A stretch of DNA of 51,422 bases from JAZQLP01 sp045542755. Lineage in GTDB: Bacteria > Bacillota > Clostridia > Oscillospirales > UBA644. Shown one piece after another: positions 30,601-40,006 of the stretch (position 1 is its first letter; each line of letters starts with the position of its first letter). The notes beneath the pieces were generated by a model. That model had not been told where the DNA came from and searched no databases. It saw nothing but the letters and a program-made list of their open reading frames with translations. The DNA lies in the NCBI GenBank assembly GCA_045542755.1, contig JAZQLP010000102.1, positions 1 to 51,422 on the forward strand, read 5' to 3'. The position numbers and the translations under genes are program-made.

Positions 30601-33228
30601 ATGGCGGCAAAAACAAGCTCAACGAAAAAATCATCCACAAGAACCGTGACCGCAAGAAGAAAGAAAAAGAACTCCAAGCTTCATGATACCATGATGTCCG
30701 TTCTTCTCGTAGGTATCGGAGTGTTTATGTTTTTAAGTCTTATCACCAATCTTATCGGTATTTTTGGTGATTGGATACGCAGTTTTACCCTCGGCCTTTT
30801 CGGCTTGGGAGGATTTCTTATCCCTCCCGTGCTGATTTTTGCGGGAATACAGATAATCCTTAATAAAAAGAAGCTTAAATCCAGAATGATTGTGGCCTCC
30901 TTTTTCCTCTTAATGGTATCTGCCCTCTTTAACACCATACGTTTTGAAGTCCCCGCAAGACCCGACGGAATAGTGTTTGCAGACTATTTTGTAGACCTTA
31001 CAGAAAGCCTTTATCTTGAAGGCGCGGCTCTTACTTCCGGCGGTGTAATAGGCGGATACGTAGCCGTACCTCTTACAGCCCTTTGCTCAAAGGTAGGCGC
31101 CATTATTATTCTGTCTGTTATCATCCTTCTCACCGTAATATTTGTGGGCAAGTTCACCTACGAAAACCTCTTTGTCCCCTCTGAAAGTTCAGATAAAAAA
31201 GAGGCTACAAGGGGAACCTCCAAGGCCGTACAGAAAGAATTGCAGACAATCCGCAAGGATATACATCAGCTCCGTACTGACAGAGACAAGGATATCAAAG
31301 CTGCCGCAAAACAGAGAAAAATATCCACTGAGGCAGACCTTGACAAGGAGCTTGACGATATTGAAAGGCCCTATAAAGATGCCGCAAAGAAGTCTGGCTT
31401 CCGTATGAAGCGTAAGACGGACGACGCTTTCGCCCTTTCCGAGGAAGAATCCGTTATTCCCGAGGGCACGCCCTCGGTTATTGAGGGGCCCACTCCCGCA
31501 GTTCTGGGAATAAATCCCGAATATAATCCCGAAAACGACCTTATTCCTGAGTCGGTCAAGCCCCGAAAGGGTCATACCGTCGTAGAGGAAGAGCCGATTA
31601 TAGACGATCCCCTCCGAGAAATGATACTCAAAAAGGTAAACGAAGCCGAGGCAAAAGAAGCCGAGATCCAGCAGGCCACCGCAGAGGAGGAAACCGCCCT
31701 CACAGAGGTGGTTGCCGAGGTAGAAAAGAAACCCGAAATAGAAGAGGACAAGCCCCCCGAGTATATATATCCGCCCCTCTCACTTCTTAATTTCGTACCC
31801 AAGGCCTCTAACGAAGATTCCGTTGAGGAGCTTCACAAGACCGCCGAAAAGCTTATGGAGGCTCTCCGTACCTTTAACGTAGAAACCAAGGTTCTTGACT
31901 TCTCAAGAGGTCCTACGGTTACAAGATATGAGCTTCAGCCCCTTCCCGGCGTAAAAATAAGCCGAATAACAAACCTTGCAGACGATATCGCCCTCCATTT
32001 GGCCGCTACCGCGGTCCGTCTTGAGGCTCCCATTCCCGGCAAGGCCGCAATCGGCGTAGAGATCCCCAACAAGAGCACAAATATAGTATACTTACAGGAA
32101 ATTCTGGCAAGTAACGAGTTCAAAAATGCAAAGAGCGCACTTAGCGTATGTCTGGGTAAGGATATTGCAGGCTCAAGCGTGGTTATCGACCTTGCAAAGA
32201 TGCCCCACCTTCTTATCGCGGGCTCTACGGGTTCGGGTAAATCCGTATGTATCAACACCCTTATAATCAGCTTGCTTTACAGATCCTCCCCCGAGGACGT
32301 TCGTCTTATCCTTATCGACCCCAAGGTTGTTGAGCTTAACGTTTATAACGGTATCCCCCACCTTCTCATCCCCGTAGTTACCGACCCCAGAAAGGCGTCG
32401 GGAGCTCTTAGTTGGGCAGTAAGCGAAATGCTTAAGAGATACGACCTCTTCAAGGAAAAAGGAGTAAGAGATTTTGCGGGCTATAACAGAAATCTCGCTG
32501 AAGGCGAAAAGAAGCTCCCCCAGATAGTTATAATCATTGACGAAATGGCCGACCTTATGATGACGGCGAGAAACGAAGTTGAAGACTCCGTTTGCCGCCT
32601 TGCCCAGATGGCAAGAGCCGCAGGTATGCATATGGTTGTGGCTACTCAGCGTCCTTCAGCAGACGTCCTCACAGGCAACATAAAGACAAACATCCCCTCA
32701 AGAATAGCATTTGCCGTATCCTCACAGATAGACTCCCGTATTATACTCGATAGCTCGGGCGCCGAAAAGCTGGTAGGTAAGGGCGATATGCTCTACGATC
32801 CGCTGGGAGCAACCAAGCCCCTCCGAGTGCAGGGATGTTTTGTTTCGGATAAAGAGGTTGAAAACGTCACATCCTTTATAAAGAACAACTACACCGCCGA
32901 ATACGACGAAGAAGTTATCAAGTCCATTGAACAGAAGGCCAAGGAACAGGAAAAGGGCAATAAGGGAGGCGTTGACGAAGGCGACGACGATGACGACGAT
33001 CCCATGCTCCCTCAGGCTATCGAAGTAGTGGTAGCTGCAGGTCAGGCCTCCACCTCCACCCTCCAGAGAAAGCTTAAGCTGGGCTATGCCCGTGCCGCTC
33101 GCATAATGGACCAGATGGAAGAGAGAGGTATTATAGGCGAGTATCAGGGTTCCAAGCCCAGAGAAGTCCTTATATCCAAGCAGGAATGGCTTGAAATGAA
33201 GAACCGTTGGAACGGTAATTTTCAATAA
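30601..33228 (+). CDS. ftsK: DNA translocase FtsK/SpoIIIE
   Basis: The 875-aa protein pumps chromosomal DNA through the septum at division or sporulation. It has an N-terminal block of four or five membrane segments (about 33-185) and a variable acidic linker (190-400). The RecA-like motor has Walker A GSTGSGKS (541-548) and Walker B IIIDEMAD (to 651). The C-terminal winged-helix gamma domain (about 808-875: ASTSTLQRKLKLGYARAARI) reads orienting sequences on DNA. An acidic run (GDDDDDD) links motor to gamma. In this spore former it may do the SpoIIIE job. Confidence 0.95.
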   Translation: MAAKTSSTKKSSTRTVTARRKKKNSKLHDTMMSVLLVGIGVFMFLSLITNLIGIFGDWIRSFTLGLFGLGGFLIPPVLIFAGIQIILNKKKLKSRMIVASFFLLMVSALFNTIRFEVPARPDGIVFADYFVDLTESLYLEGAALTSGGVIGGYVAVPLTALCSKVGAIIILSVIILLTVIFVGKFTYENLFVPSESSDKKEATRGTSKAVQKELQTIRKDIHQLRTDRDKDIKAAAKQRKISTEADLDKELDDIERPYKDAAKKSGFRMKRKTDDAFALSEEESVIPEGTPSVIEGPTPAVLGINPEYNPENDLIPESVKPRKGHTVVEEEPIIDDPLREMILKKVNEAEAKEAEIQQATAEEETALTEVVAEVEKKPEIEEDKPPEYIYPPLSLLNFVPKASNEDSVEELHKTAEKLMEALRTFNVETKVLDFSRGPTVTRYELQPLPGVKISRITNLADDIALHLAATAVRLEAPIPGKAAIGVEIPNKSTNIVYLQEILASNEFKNAKSALSVCLGKDIAGSSVVIDLAKMPHLLIAGSTGSGKSVCINTLIISLLYRSSPEDVRLILIDPKVVELNVYNGIPHLLIPVVTDPRKASGALSWAVSEMLKRYDLFKEKGVRDFAGYNRNLAEGEKKLPQIVIIIDEMADLMMTARNEVEDSVCRLAQMARAAGMHMVVATQRPSADVLTGNIKTNIPSRIAFAVSSQIDSRIILDSSGAEKLVGKGDMLYDPLGATKPLRVQGCFVSDKEVENVTSFIKNNYTAEYDEEVIKSIEQKAKEQEKGNKGGVDEGDDDDDDPMLPQAIEVVVAAGQASTSTLQRKLKLGYARAARIMDQMEERGIIGEYQGSKPREVLISKQEWLEMKNRWNGNFQ

Positions 33229-33246
33229 ATGATGAATAGGTAAGTT

Positions 33247-35103
33247 ATGGCTGACAGAAGAGATTTTTTGCCAATATCAAAAGAAGATATGATCGAGCGC
33301 GGAATAGAGCAGCTTGATTTCATATACGTAACGGGTGATGCATATGTAGATCACCCATCCTTCGGCGCGGCCATAATTACCAGAGTTACCGAAAGCTGCG
33401 GCTTTACCGTGGGCATAATTGCCCAGCCAAACTGGAAGACCACCGACGACTTTATGAAGTTGGGTAAGCCCAAATACGGCTTTATGGTATCTTCGGGCAA
33501 CATCGACTCCATGGTAAACAACTACACCGTAGCAAAAAACCGCAGAAGCCAGGACCTTTACGCTCCCAACGGAGAGGCGGGTCACCGCCCCGACAGAGCA
33601 GTTATAGTATACTGTAACCGCATCCGGGAAGCCTATGGACGTATTCCCATAATAATCGGCGGGCTTGAGGCATCCTTAAGACGTTTTGCCCATTACGACT
33701 ATTGGCAGAACGAGGTACGCAAGTCCATAATCTTTGACAGCGATGCAGACCTTATTTCCTACGGCATGGGTGAGCATCAGACAAGGGAGATAGTAACCCG
33801 TCTGGGCTCAGGAGAGGATATTTCCACCATTACCGATGTAGCGGGCACCTGTTATATTTCCGATACCGTACCATCGGGAGCTGTTGAATGTCCCTCTTAT
33901 GAAAAGGTCAAAAAGGATAAGGTTGCCTACGCAAACGCCGTAAGAATACAGTTTGACGAGCAGGATGCCTACGGCGGAAAGACGGTGGTACAGCGCCACG
34001 GCCTGAAATATCTCGTACAAAATCCCCCCTCCCCTGCCTTGGAAAGAGAGGAGCTTGACGAGGTATACGACCTGCCCTTTACCCGAACCTATCACCCCAT
34101 ATACGAATCCATGGGCGGCATCCCCGCCATAAAAGAGGTTGAAAACTCCATAATCCACAACCGCGGATGCTTCGGCGGCTGTAATTTCTGCGCTATTGCT
34201 ATGCATCAGGGCAAGAGAGTAACCTCCCGTAGCAAGGACTCGGTAATAAAAGAGGCAAAAAGAATAACCGAAAGCCCCTCCTTCAAGGGCTATATAAATG
34301 ACGTTGGCGGCCCCACGGCAAACTTCCGTGGCCCCTCCTGCGGCAAAAAGTCAATGTGTAAAAACAATAAGCATTGCCTTGCCCCCGAACCCTGCCCCAA
34401 CATGAAGGTTTCTCACACCGAGTACGCCGAAATGCTCCGCGAGCTCCGTGCCCTTCCCAAGGTAAAGAAGGTATTTATCCGTTCGGGTATCAGGTTTGAC
34501 TACCTTATGCTGGACAAAAAGGGCGCTTTTTTTGAGGAGCTTATAAAATACCACGTCAGCGGCCAGCTCAAGGTGGCTCCCGAGCATTGCTCTGACAGGG
34601 TTCTTTCCTACATGGGAAAGCCCCCCTTCAAATATTATCAAAAGTTCTACGATAAATTTTTCGAGCTTAACAAAAAGAACGGCCTTAAGCAGTTCCTTGT
34701 TCCCTACCTTATGTCCTCTCACCCCGGATGCACCCTTGAGGACAGTATAAAGTTGGCACTCTACCTTAAAAAGATAAACTATCACCCCGAACAGGTGCAG
34801 GATTTCTATCCCACCCCCGGTACGGTATCCACCGCAATGTTCTGGACGGGCCTTGATCCCTTTACAATGAAAGAGGTATACGTTCCCCGTTCGGGCAAGG
34901 AAAAGGCTATGCAAAGAGCCCTTATGCAGTGCAATTTGCCCCAAAACAGAGCCCTCTGCGAAGAAGCCCTCCGCACCGCGGGTCACCCCGAGCTTATCCG
35001 GGTACTTCTCCCCAACAGAAGAGGGATACATTCCACCCAAAAGCCTCCCGTCAAGGGAAAGGCAACGTCCTACAAAAAGCCCACGGCAAAAAAGAAAAAA
35101 TAG
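33247..35103 (+). CDS. YgiQ-family radical SAM protein
   Basis: The 618-aa protein opens RRDFLPISKEDMIERGIEQL and carries the radical SAM cluster motif CFGGCNFC (CxxxCxxC) in NRGCFGGCNFCAIAMHQGKR. An N-terminal region of B12-binding-like fold precedes it (DFIYVTGDAYVDHPSFGAAI), and a basic tail (KGKATSYKKPTAKKKK) ends it. YgiQ is widely conserved, but its substrate is not established. It starts 18 nt after ftsK, likely in the same operon, and is followed by the UPF0316 gene after 12 nt. Confidence 0.9.
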   Translation: MADRRDFLPISKEDMIERGIEQLDFIYVTGDAYVDHPSFGAAIITRVTESCGFTVGIIAQPNWKTTDDFMKLGKPKYGFMVSSGNIDSMVNNYTVAKNRRSQDLYAPNGEAGHRPDRAVIVYCNRIREAYGRIPIIIGGLEASLRRFAHYDYWQNEVRKSIIFDSDADLISYGMGEHQTREIVTRLGSGEDISTITDVAGTCYISDTVPSGAVECPSYEKVKKDKVAYANAVRIQFDEQDAYGGKTVVQRHGLKYLVQNPPSPALEREELDEVYDLPFTRTYHPIYESMGGIPAIKEVENSIIHNRGCFGGCNFCAIAMHQGKRVTSRSKDSVIKEAKRITESPSFKGYINDVGGPTANFRGPSCGKKSMCKNNKHCLAPEPCPNMKVSHTEYAEMLRELRALPKVKKVFIRSGIRFDYLMLDKKGAFFEELIKYHVSGQLKVAPEHCSDRVLSYMGKPPFKYYQKFYDKFFELNKKNGLKQFLVPYLMSSHPGCTLEDSIKLALYLKKINYHPEQVQDFYPTPGTVSTAMFWTGLDPFTMKEVYVPRSGKEKAMQRALMQCNLPQNRALCEEALRTAGHPELIRVLLPNRRGIHSTQKPPVKGKATSYKKPTAKKKK

Positions 35104-35115
35104 GAGAATTAGGGT

Positions 35116-35658
35116 ATGTCTGAATTTTTAGCGTCCATTCACCCCATAGCGGTATGCCTTATTGTATGCGCCGCTAAAATAATAGAAATATCAATCCAGT
35201 CCCTTAAAACCTGTATGATGGTCAAAGGACAAAGGCTGAAAGCCGCAGGCTTAGGCTTTATAGAATGTATGATCTGGGGTCTTGTTATTTCCACGATCAT
35301 CAGTACCTTAGGCGATAATCTTTTCTTGCTTCTTTTCTATTGTCTGGGATATGCCGTCGGCCTTTTCCTCGGCTCCACCATTGAAGGGAAAATTGCTCTC
35401 GGAACCTCAAACCTTGAGCTTATTGCAAATAACGACTCCACCGAAAAGATAACCGCATACCTCAAGGCAAACAACAAGGGATATACCGTCTTTGAGGGTC
35501 ACGGCTCGGTAGACAAAATGAATATGATATTCATTGTTATTCCTCGCAAGGAAATGCCCCGAATCCTTAAGGGCATAAGAAACTCCTGCGACAATAAGGT
35601 ATTCGTGGTAGCCTCCGACGTAAGCAAATACGCCGGCGGATACGGAATGGTGAAATAA
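35116..35658 (+). CDS. UPF0316/DUF2179 membrane protein
   Basis: The 180-aa protein has three N-terminal membrane segments (about residues 10-30, 45-65 and 70-88: CLIVCAAKIIEISIQSLKTC, GFIECMIWGLVISTII, LLLFYCLGYAVGLFLGSTIE). A soluble DUF2179 domain follows (about 105-175, VFEGHGSVDKMNMIFIVIPR). DUF2179 domains occur in YitT-like proteins and may bind a small ligand. Function unknown. Last gene of the uppP-ftsK-ygiQ run, closed by a terminator. Confidence 0.85.
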   Translation: MSEFLASIHPIAVCLIVCAAKIIEISIQSLKTCMMVKGQRLKAAGLGFIECMIWGLVISTIISTLGDNLFLLLFYCLGYAVGLFLGSTIEGKIALGTSNLELIANNDSTEKITAYLKANNKGYTVFEGHGSVDKMNMIFIVIPRKEMPRILKGIRNSCDNKVFVVASDVSKYAGGYGMVK

Positions 35659-35664
35659 TAGAAG

Positions 35665-35698
35665 AGCGGTAGCCTTTTCGGCTACCGCTGATTTTTTT
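35665..35698 (+). terminator. Intrinsic terminator
   Basis: AGCGGTAGCC pairs with GGCTACCGCT around TTTTC, followed by GATTTTTTT, 6 nt after the UPF0316 stop. It overlaps the last codon of the convergent SecB-like gene. Confidence 0.88.
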
Positions 35699-36089
35699 AT
35701 ATCTTATCTCCAAAGGTCTGGGAAAGGTCGCTGATTGGCAGAACAAGAGGAGGCATAAGGGCGCTTGCGGTCATATTGGTGACCATGGTACGAAGGTATG
35801 GGAAAAGTATTCTCAACCCCTCGCCCTTTATGTACTCTTCCCTCTCCTCTTCGGGGAAAAGGGTAAGGTTAAATATTCCCGTGATGCTGATATAGAGGTC
35901 AAGAGGTGTTTTTCTTTCCTCGGTACTGGCAATTTCCACGTTAAGCTCAAGAAAATATCTGTTCCCCTTAAGCCTGCCTATTTTTCTGGTAAACTTTGGG
36001 GAAAGAGCAAACTTTCCCAAGGGCAAATTGTTATTTTTTATCCTTACCTCGTTGGTAACTATCTGCATAGGTGCTATTTTTTTCATCAT
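35697..36089 (-). CDS. SecB-like export chaperone domain protein
   Basis: The 130-aa protein has the SecB fold pattern. Strands precede YISITGIFNLTLFPEEERE, and then the SecB-type C-terminal helix appears as GLRILFPYLRTMVTNMTASA followed by LMPPLVLPISDL, which parallels the ILFPYAR...PQLNLAPVNF end of SecB. SecB keeps preproteins unfolded and hands them to SecA; it is rare in Firmicutes, where SecB-like proteins may serve other systems. The start overlaps the serine hydrolase stop (TAATG), so the two are translationally coupled and may work together. Two adjacent ATG codons make the exact start uncertain by one residue. Confidence 0.75.
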   Translation of the reverse strand: MMKKIAPMQIVTNEVRIKNNNLPLGKFALSPKFTRKIGRLKGNRYFLELNVEIASTEERKTPLDLYISITGIFNLTLFPEEEREEYIKGEGLRILFPYLRTMVTNMTASALMPPLVLPISDLSQTFGDKI

Positions 36090-37900
36090 TATTCTCCCTG
36101 TATTTTCTCGTTGCTCTTCGAGGGAATAGGCAGAGTCTCTACCCGAACTGCCTCCACTGTGGGTTCCATAACGCGGTTAACTATAAACTTCAAAAATCCC
36201 ATGTCTGCCTTTGCGATAACGTTGCTCAAAAGAGGAACGTTGTCAAGGGTTTCAAGATATTTTTCTGCAAACTGCACAAGATAAGCCTCTCCGGGCTGTT
36301 CCTTTATCTCTACGTTGACCCTCTTGTACGCCGATGAAGCAAAAAACCTCATCTTTATTTTTCTCGAAAAAGGAGTTTCGACAAAGGCGACCTTTACGGT
36401 AAGAACGTAATTATCCTCCTCGTCGGTGGCAAATCTTCCCAAAACGCTTACTCTGAAAGGCTCTCCGTCGAAAAGAATATCGCAAATCTCCGCCTTTTCA
36501 AAACCCACGGGAACAGAGTATTCGGAATCCCCCTCGGTGAAGGTCATCAAAAGCCCATCGCCATTATAGGAAAACCCTATACGGGAAATACCCTTGGTAA
36601 AGTTATTCTGTGTTACCTGCAAGGTTGCGGGCATAAACCCAACGGAAGGGCAGGGTTCCTTTGGCGCCAAAACAATCCCGTTCAAAAAGCTCTTTGCCTG
36701 AGAAAAAGCATCTTTCTTATAGAAGAAGCTTAAAAGCCTGCGTTCTCGCCTTTGGGTTCTGGTAAAAGAGCAGTCCTTTTCGGTCTTTCTGAGAGCGGAA
36801 AGGTCTGCCTTATTTTCGGGCAGAACGTCTTCAAATCTTCCGCCGAAAAGCTCCTCGGCTATCCTATAATAGGGGCTTGACTGGAACACCTCGTCGTTAC
36901 CCGCATTGGTAACGACAACTATACCGTTATCCCAAAATCCCAGAACGTTCTGGCCAAACATCCCGTTAAAGAGATAGGTATTACTCTTGCGGCCAACCCA
37001 AATATGGTATCCGTAATTATAATCTCCGCAAATATCGGGTGTAATAGCGTGGAGGGAGGTCATATCTTCAATCCAGGACTCTGAAATAAGTCTTTGACCT
37101 TGCCATAAGCCCTTGTTCATAACAAGCTGACCTATCTTTGCCAAATCCTCGGGGTGAATATAAAGCCCCCAGCCGCCCTTTTCAATGCCCATAGGGCAGG
37201 TTTCCCAGTAAAAATTCTCTATTCCCATAGGGTCGAAGAGATTTTTATTCAAAAATTCCGTCAAGGTTGTCTTGGTTACCTCAACCACGATGGAGGATAA
37301 TAAATAGCTGTTAAGGCTGTTGTAATTAAAGGTTTCGCCTATTTTTCCGTTTACCACGGAATTAAGGAATCCCTTTTTCCAATCCTTTTCCACAAGACTG
37401 CCCGCCTCGTTGAAAACAAGTCCAGACCTCATGGAAAGAAGATCTTCCACAGTAAGGTCTTTAAGTGTTATTTTAGAAAGAGGGGTCAACTTTTCGGGGA
37501 AAAACTTGCTCACTTTATCGGAAACGGAGATAAGGCCTCTGTCAACAATCAGACCTATTGCAAGCGACGTCACGGTTTTTGCGGCAGAATAAGTCATTTT
37601 CCATACCGTAGGGTCTTGAATACCAAAAGATGCCTCGGATATTATCTTTCCGTTACGAAGGATAATAATATTGTGCATATCAAGACCTTCGTCGTCACGA
37701 AGCTTTTCCAAAAACCGCGCAACCAGAGCCGAGGGTACCCCCTGAGATTCGGGAGATACTCTTTCAAAAGGCTGATTTACGGCAGAGGTATCTGCCACGG
37801 GCTTATTGGATTTATGCTCTATCATAGACTGAGTGCTTTTTCTGGGATCGAATATCCGAGCCACCATATCTATGGTCCTGTTAAAAACAGAAATGTTCAT
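36089..37900 (-). CDS. Beta-lactamase-fold serine hydrolase with unknown C-terminal region
   Basis: From the ATG at 37900 (behind AAAGGAGGGAG) the protein is 603 aa. The N-terminal half (about 45-375) is a class C beta-lactamase/PBP-like domain. SAAK gives the nucleophile Ser105 and Lys108, YNSLNSYLLSS gives Tyr193, and the core continues through WGLYIHPEDLAKIGQLVMNK and VVVTNAGND. Residues about 390-603 form a separate beta-rich region I do not recognise. There is no signal peptide or membrane segment, so it may stay cytosolic unless exported some other way. The only partner is the coupled SecB-like gene. Substrate unknown. Confidence 0.85.
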   Translation of the reverse strand: MNISVFNRTIDMVARIFDPRKSTQSMIEHKSNKPVADTSAVNQPFERVSPESQGVPSALVARFLEKLRDDEGLDMHNIIILRNGKIISEASFGIQDPTVWKMTYSAAKTVTSLAIGLIVDRGLISVSDKVSKFFPEKLTPLSKITLKDLTVEDLLSMRSGLVFNEAGSLVEKDWKKGFLNSVVNGKIGETFNYNSLNSYLLSSIVVEVTKTTLTEFLNKNLFDPMGIENFYWETCPMGIEKGGWGLYIHPEDLAKIGQLVMNKGLWQGQRLISESWIEDMTSLHAITPDICGDYNYGYHIWVGRKSNTYLFNGMFGQNVLGFWDNGIVVVTNAGNDEVFQSSPYYRIAEELFGGRFEDVLPENKADLSALRKTEKDCSFTRTQRRERRLLSFFYKKDAFSQAKSFLNGIVLAPKEPCPSVGFMPATLQVTQNNFTKGISRIGFSYNGDGLLMTFTEGDSEYSVPVGFEKAEICDILFDGEPFRVSVLGRFATDEEDNYVLTVKVAFVETPFSRKIKMRFFASSAYKRVNVEIKEQPGEAYLVQFAEKYLETLDNVPLLSNVIAKADMGFLKFIVNRVMEPTVEAVRVETLPIPSKSNEKIQGE

Positions 37901-38031
37901 ATATCTCCCTCCTTTATAATTTGAGTATAACAAAAAGTATAGTCATTTTTTTGTCTTTTTACCCATAAAAATAAATATCCGAAATATTTTTTTCTTTCCT
38001 TCGAATAATAAGGGAACAGAGTGCTTAAGTC

Positions 38032-38060
38032 TTGACATTTACAGATAAAAATGATATACT
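38032..38060 (+). promoter_or_regulatory. Promoter of the PspC-ruvAB transcript
   Basis: TTGACA (38032-38037), 17 bp, TATACT (38055-38060): one base from full consensus. It is the only clear promoter ahead of pspC, ruvA and ruvB. Confidence 0.8.
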
Positions 38061-38101
38061 GTATTGTGAATTATTATTTAATAACGTACGGAGGTATAAA
38101 C

Positions 38102-38287
38102 ATGGAACCCAAGAAGCTCTACAGAAGCAAAACTCAGCGCATAATCTGTGGCGTTTGCGGCGGTCTTGCCGAATACTTCAATATTGATGCCAACATCGTT
38201 CGTCTTATCAGCGTTGTTCTCGGTCTTTCTGGCGCGGGACTTCTGGTATATATTATTGCCGCAATAATCCTTCCCGAACAGGAATAA
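38102..38287 (+). CDS. PspC-domain membrane protein
   Basis: The 61-aa protein from the ATG at 38102 (behind GGAGG) is a bare PspC domain: MEPKKLYRSKTQRIICGVCG, then GLAEYFNIDANIVRLISVVL and a membrane segment to ILPEQE. PspC modules link membrane stress to regulators in other bacteria. Here it is a stand-alone single-domain protein 30 nt ahead of ruvA. Confidence 0.88.
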   Translation: MEPKKLYRSKTQRIICGVCGGLAEYFNIDANIVRLISVVLGLSGAGLLVYIIAAIILPEQE

Positions 38288-38317
38288 AAATATGCCCACC
38301 TTCTATGGAGGACGGAT

Positions 38318-38923
38318 ATGTATTATTATATAAGCGGAAAACTGGCTTACTGTACCGCCGATACGGCCGTTATCGACTGTGGGGGCGTTGGATACGGAAT
38401 AGCCATATCCATGAACACATACAAACAGATACGGGATAAAGAGAGCTGCAAGCTCTTCACCTACCTTAACGTAAAGGAAGATGCTCTCGATCTTTTCGGT
38501 TTTGCCGACGAGCAAGAAAAGCAGTTCTTTATCCTTCTTCTCTCGGTAAGCGGCGTTGGCCCAAAGGTTGCTATGGCCCTTCTTTCGGAAATGACTCCCG
38601 AAGAGCTTGCCGCGGCCGTAATCTCATCCGACACAAGAAGAATACAGAAGACCTCGGGCGTAGGAGCAAAAATGGCTCAGAGAATATGCCTTGAGCTTAA
38701 GGACAAGATCTCCAAGCTCTCGGTGGCCGCCTCCGACATCCCCTTCGCAGCGGAAGAAGACTCCTCTGCGGAAATTGCCGAAGAGGCAGTATCGGTACTC
38801 GTAGCCCTGGGTTATACCAAGGCCGATGCATCTGCCGCCGTAAAGAAATGCTCCGCAGACAATACCAACGATTTGGTTCGTCAGGCTCTCCGCCTGCTTT
38901 CCCGCAACTTAAAGGGAATGTAA
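38318..38923 (+). CDS. ruvA: Holliday junction DNA helicase subunit RuvA
   Basis: The 201-aa protein has an OB-fold start (MYYYISGKLAYCTADTAVID) and two helix-hairpin-helix motifs (LLSVSGVGPKVAMALLSEMT and IQKTSGVGAKMAQRICLELK). A C-terminal three-helix domain contacts RuvB (about 155-201). RuvA tetramers bind four-way junctions and load RuvB. It is 31 nt ahead of ruvB. Confidence 0.97.
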   Translation: MYYYISGKLAYCTADTAVIDCGGVGYGIAISMNTYKQIRDKESCKLFTYLNVKEDALDLFGFADEQEKQFFILLLSVSGVGPKVAMALLSEMTPEELAAAVISSDTRRIQKTSGVGAKMAQRICLELKDKISKLSVAASDIPFAAEEDSSAEIAEEAVSVLVALGYTKADASAAVKKCSADNTNDLVRQALRLLSRNLKGM

Positions 38924-38954
38924 CACCCCACATCAAAAGAAAGGACCCCGAAAT

Positions 38955-39983
38955 ATGGAAGGCGATTTTGACGAAAGACTGCTTTCGGCCCGTACGCTGA
39001 AAACAGACGATGAAAACGAGCTGTCCCTCCGCCCTCACAGGCTTGAAGAATACATAGGACAGGATAAATCAAAAGAAAACCTCAAGGTCTTTATTCAGGC
39101 AGCCAAAATGAGGGGCGACGCTCTTGACCACGTGCTTCTCTACGGCCCTCCCGGACTTGGAAAGACCACCCTTGCCAACATAATTGCGGCAGAAATGGGA
39201 GTTTCCATACGTATTACCAGCGGCCCCGCCCTGGAAAGAACCGGCGACATCGTGGCTCTCCTCACTAACCTCCAAGACGGTGACATACTCTTTATTGACG
39301 AGATCCACCGTCTTTCCAGAACGGTCGAAGAGGTTCTCTACCCCGCTATGGAGGACTTTGAGTTTGATATAATTCTGGGAAAAGGCCCTTCTGCCCGCTC
39401 CATTAGATTTGACCTACCCAAATTCACCCTTATAGGTGCAACCACCCGATCGGGTCAGCTAGCATCCCCCTTTAGGGACAGATTCGGAGTCCTTCTCCGA
39501 TTGGAGCTCTACTCGGTAGACGACCTTAAAAAGATAGTTACCCGTTCTGCGGGCATACTTTCCATTCCCATTACCGACGGTGGCGCTCACGAGATCGCCT
39601 CCCGTTCAAGAGGAACTCCCCGTGTGGCAAACAGACTCCTTCGTCGAGTAAGAGACTTTGCACAGGTAATAGGAAGCGGCGAAATAAACGAAAAGATCGC
39701 ATCCGAAGCCCTTACCAAGCTTGAAATAGACCACTTGGGTCTTGATAATATGGACAGAATGATGCTTAAGGCTATCATCACCAGCTACGGGGGAGGCCCC
39801 GTTGGTCTTGAAACCCTTGGCGCCCTCATTGGTGAAGAGCCCGTAACCATCGAGGACGTTTACGAGCCGTATCTTATGCAAATAGGATTCCTCAACCGTA
39901 CCCCCAGAGGCCGTTGCGTAACCCCTGCAGCTTACCAGCATCTGGGAATCCCCTTTGGTCAAAAGGACGGTAAGCTCTTCTAA
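38955..39983 (+). CDS. ruvB: Holliday junction branch migration ATPase RuvB
   Basis: The 342-aa AAA+ motor has Walker A GPPGLGKT (64-71), Walker B FIDEIH (113-118), sensor ATTRSG and a C-terminal winged helix (GYEPYLMQ-equivalent VYEPYLMQIGFLNRTPRGRC). It drives branch migration with RuvA; no ruvC is near, as usual for Firmicutes, which use RecU or other resolvases. Followed by an aminotransferase gene after 23 nt. Confidence 0.97.
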   Translation: MEGDFDERLLSARTLKTDDENELSLRPHRLEEYIGQDKSKENLKVFIQAAKMRGDALDHVLLYGPPGLGKTTLANIIAAEMGVSIRITSGPALERTGDIVALLTNLQDGDILFIDEIHRLSRTVEEVLYPAMEDFEFDIILGKGPSARSIRFDLPKFTLIGATTRSGQLASPFRDRFGVLLRLELYSVDDLKKIVTRSAGILSIPITDGGAHEIASRSRGTPRVANRLLRRVRDFAQVIGSGEINEKIASEALTKLEIDHLGLDNMDRMMLKAIITSYGGGPVGLETLGALIGEEPVTIEDVYEPYLMQIGFLNRTPRGRCVTPAAYQHLGIPFGQKDGKLF

Positions 39984-40006
39984 AAAGAAAGGATATGAAA
40001 TAATTA

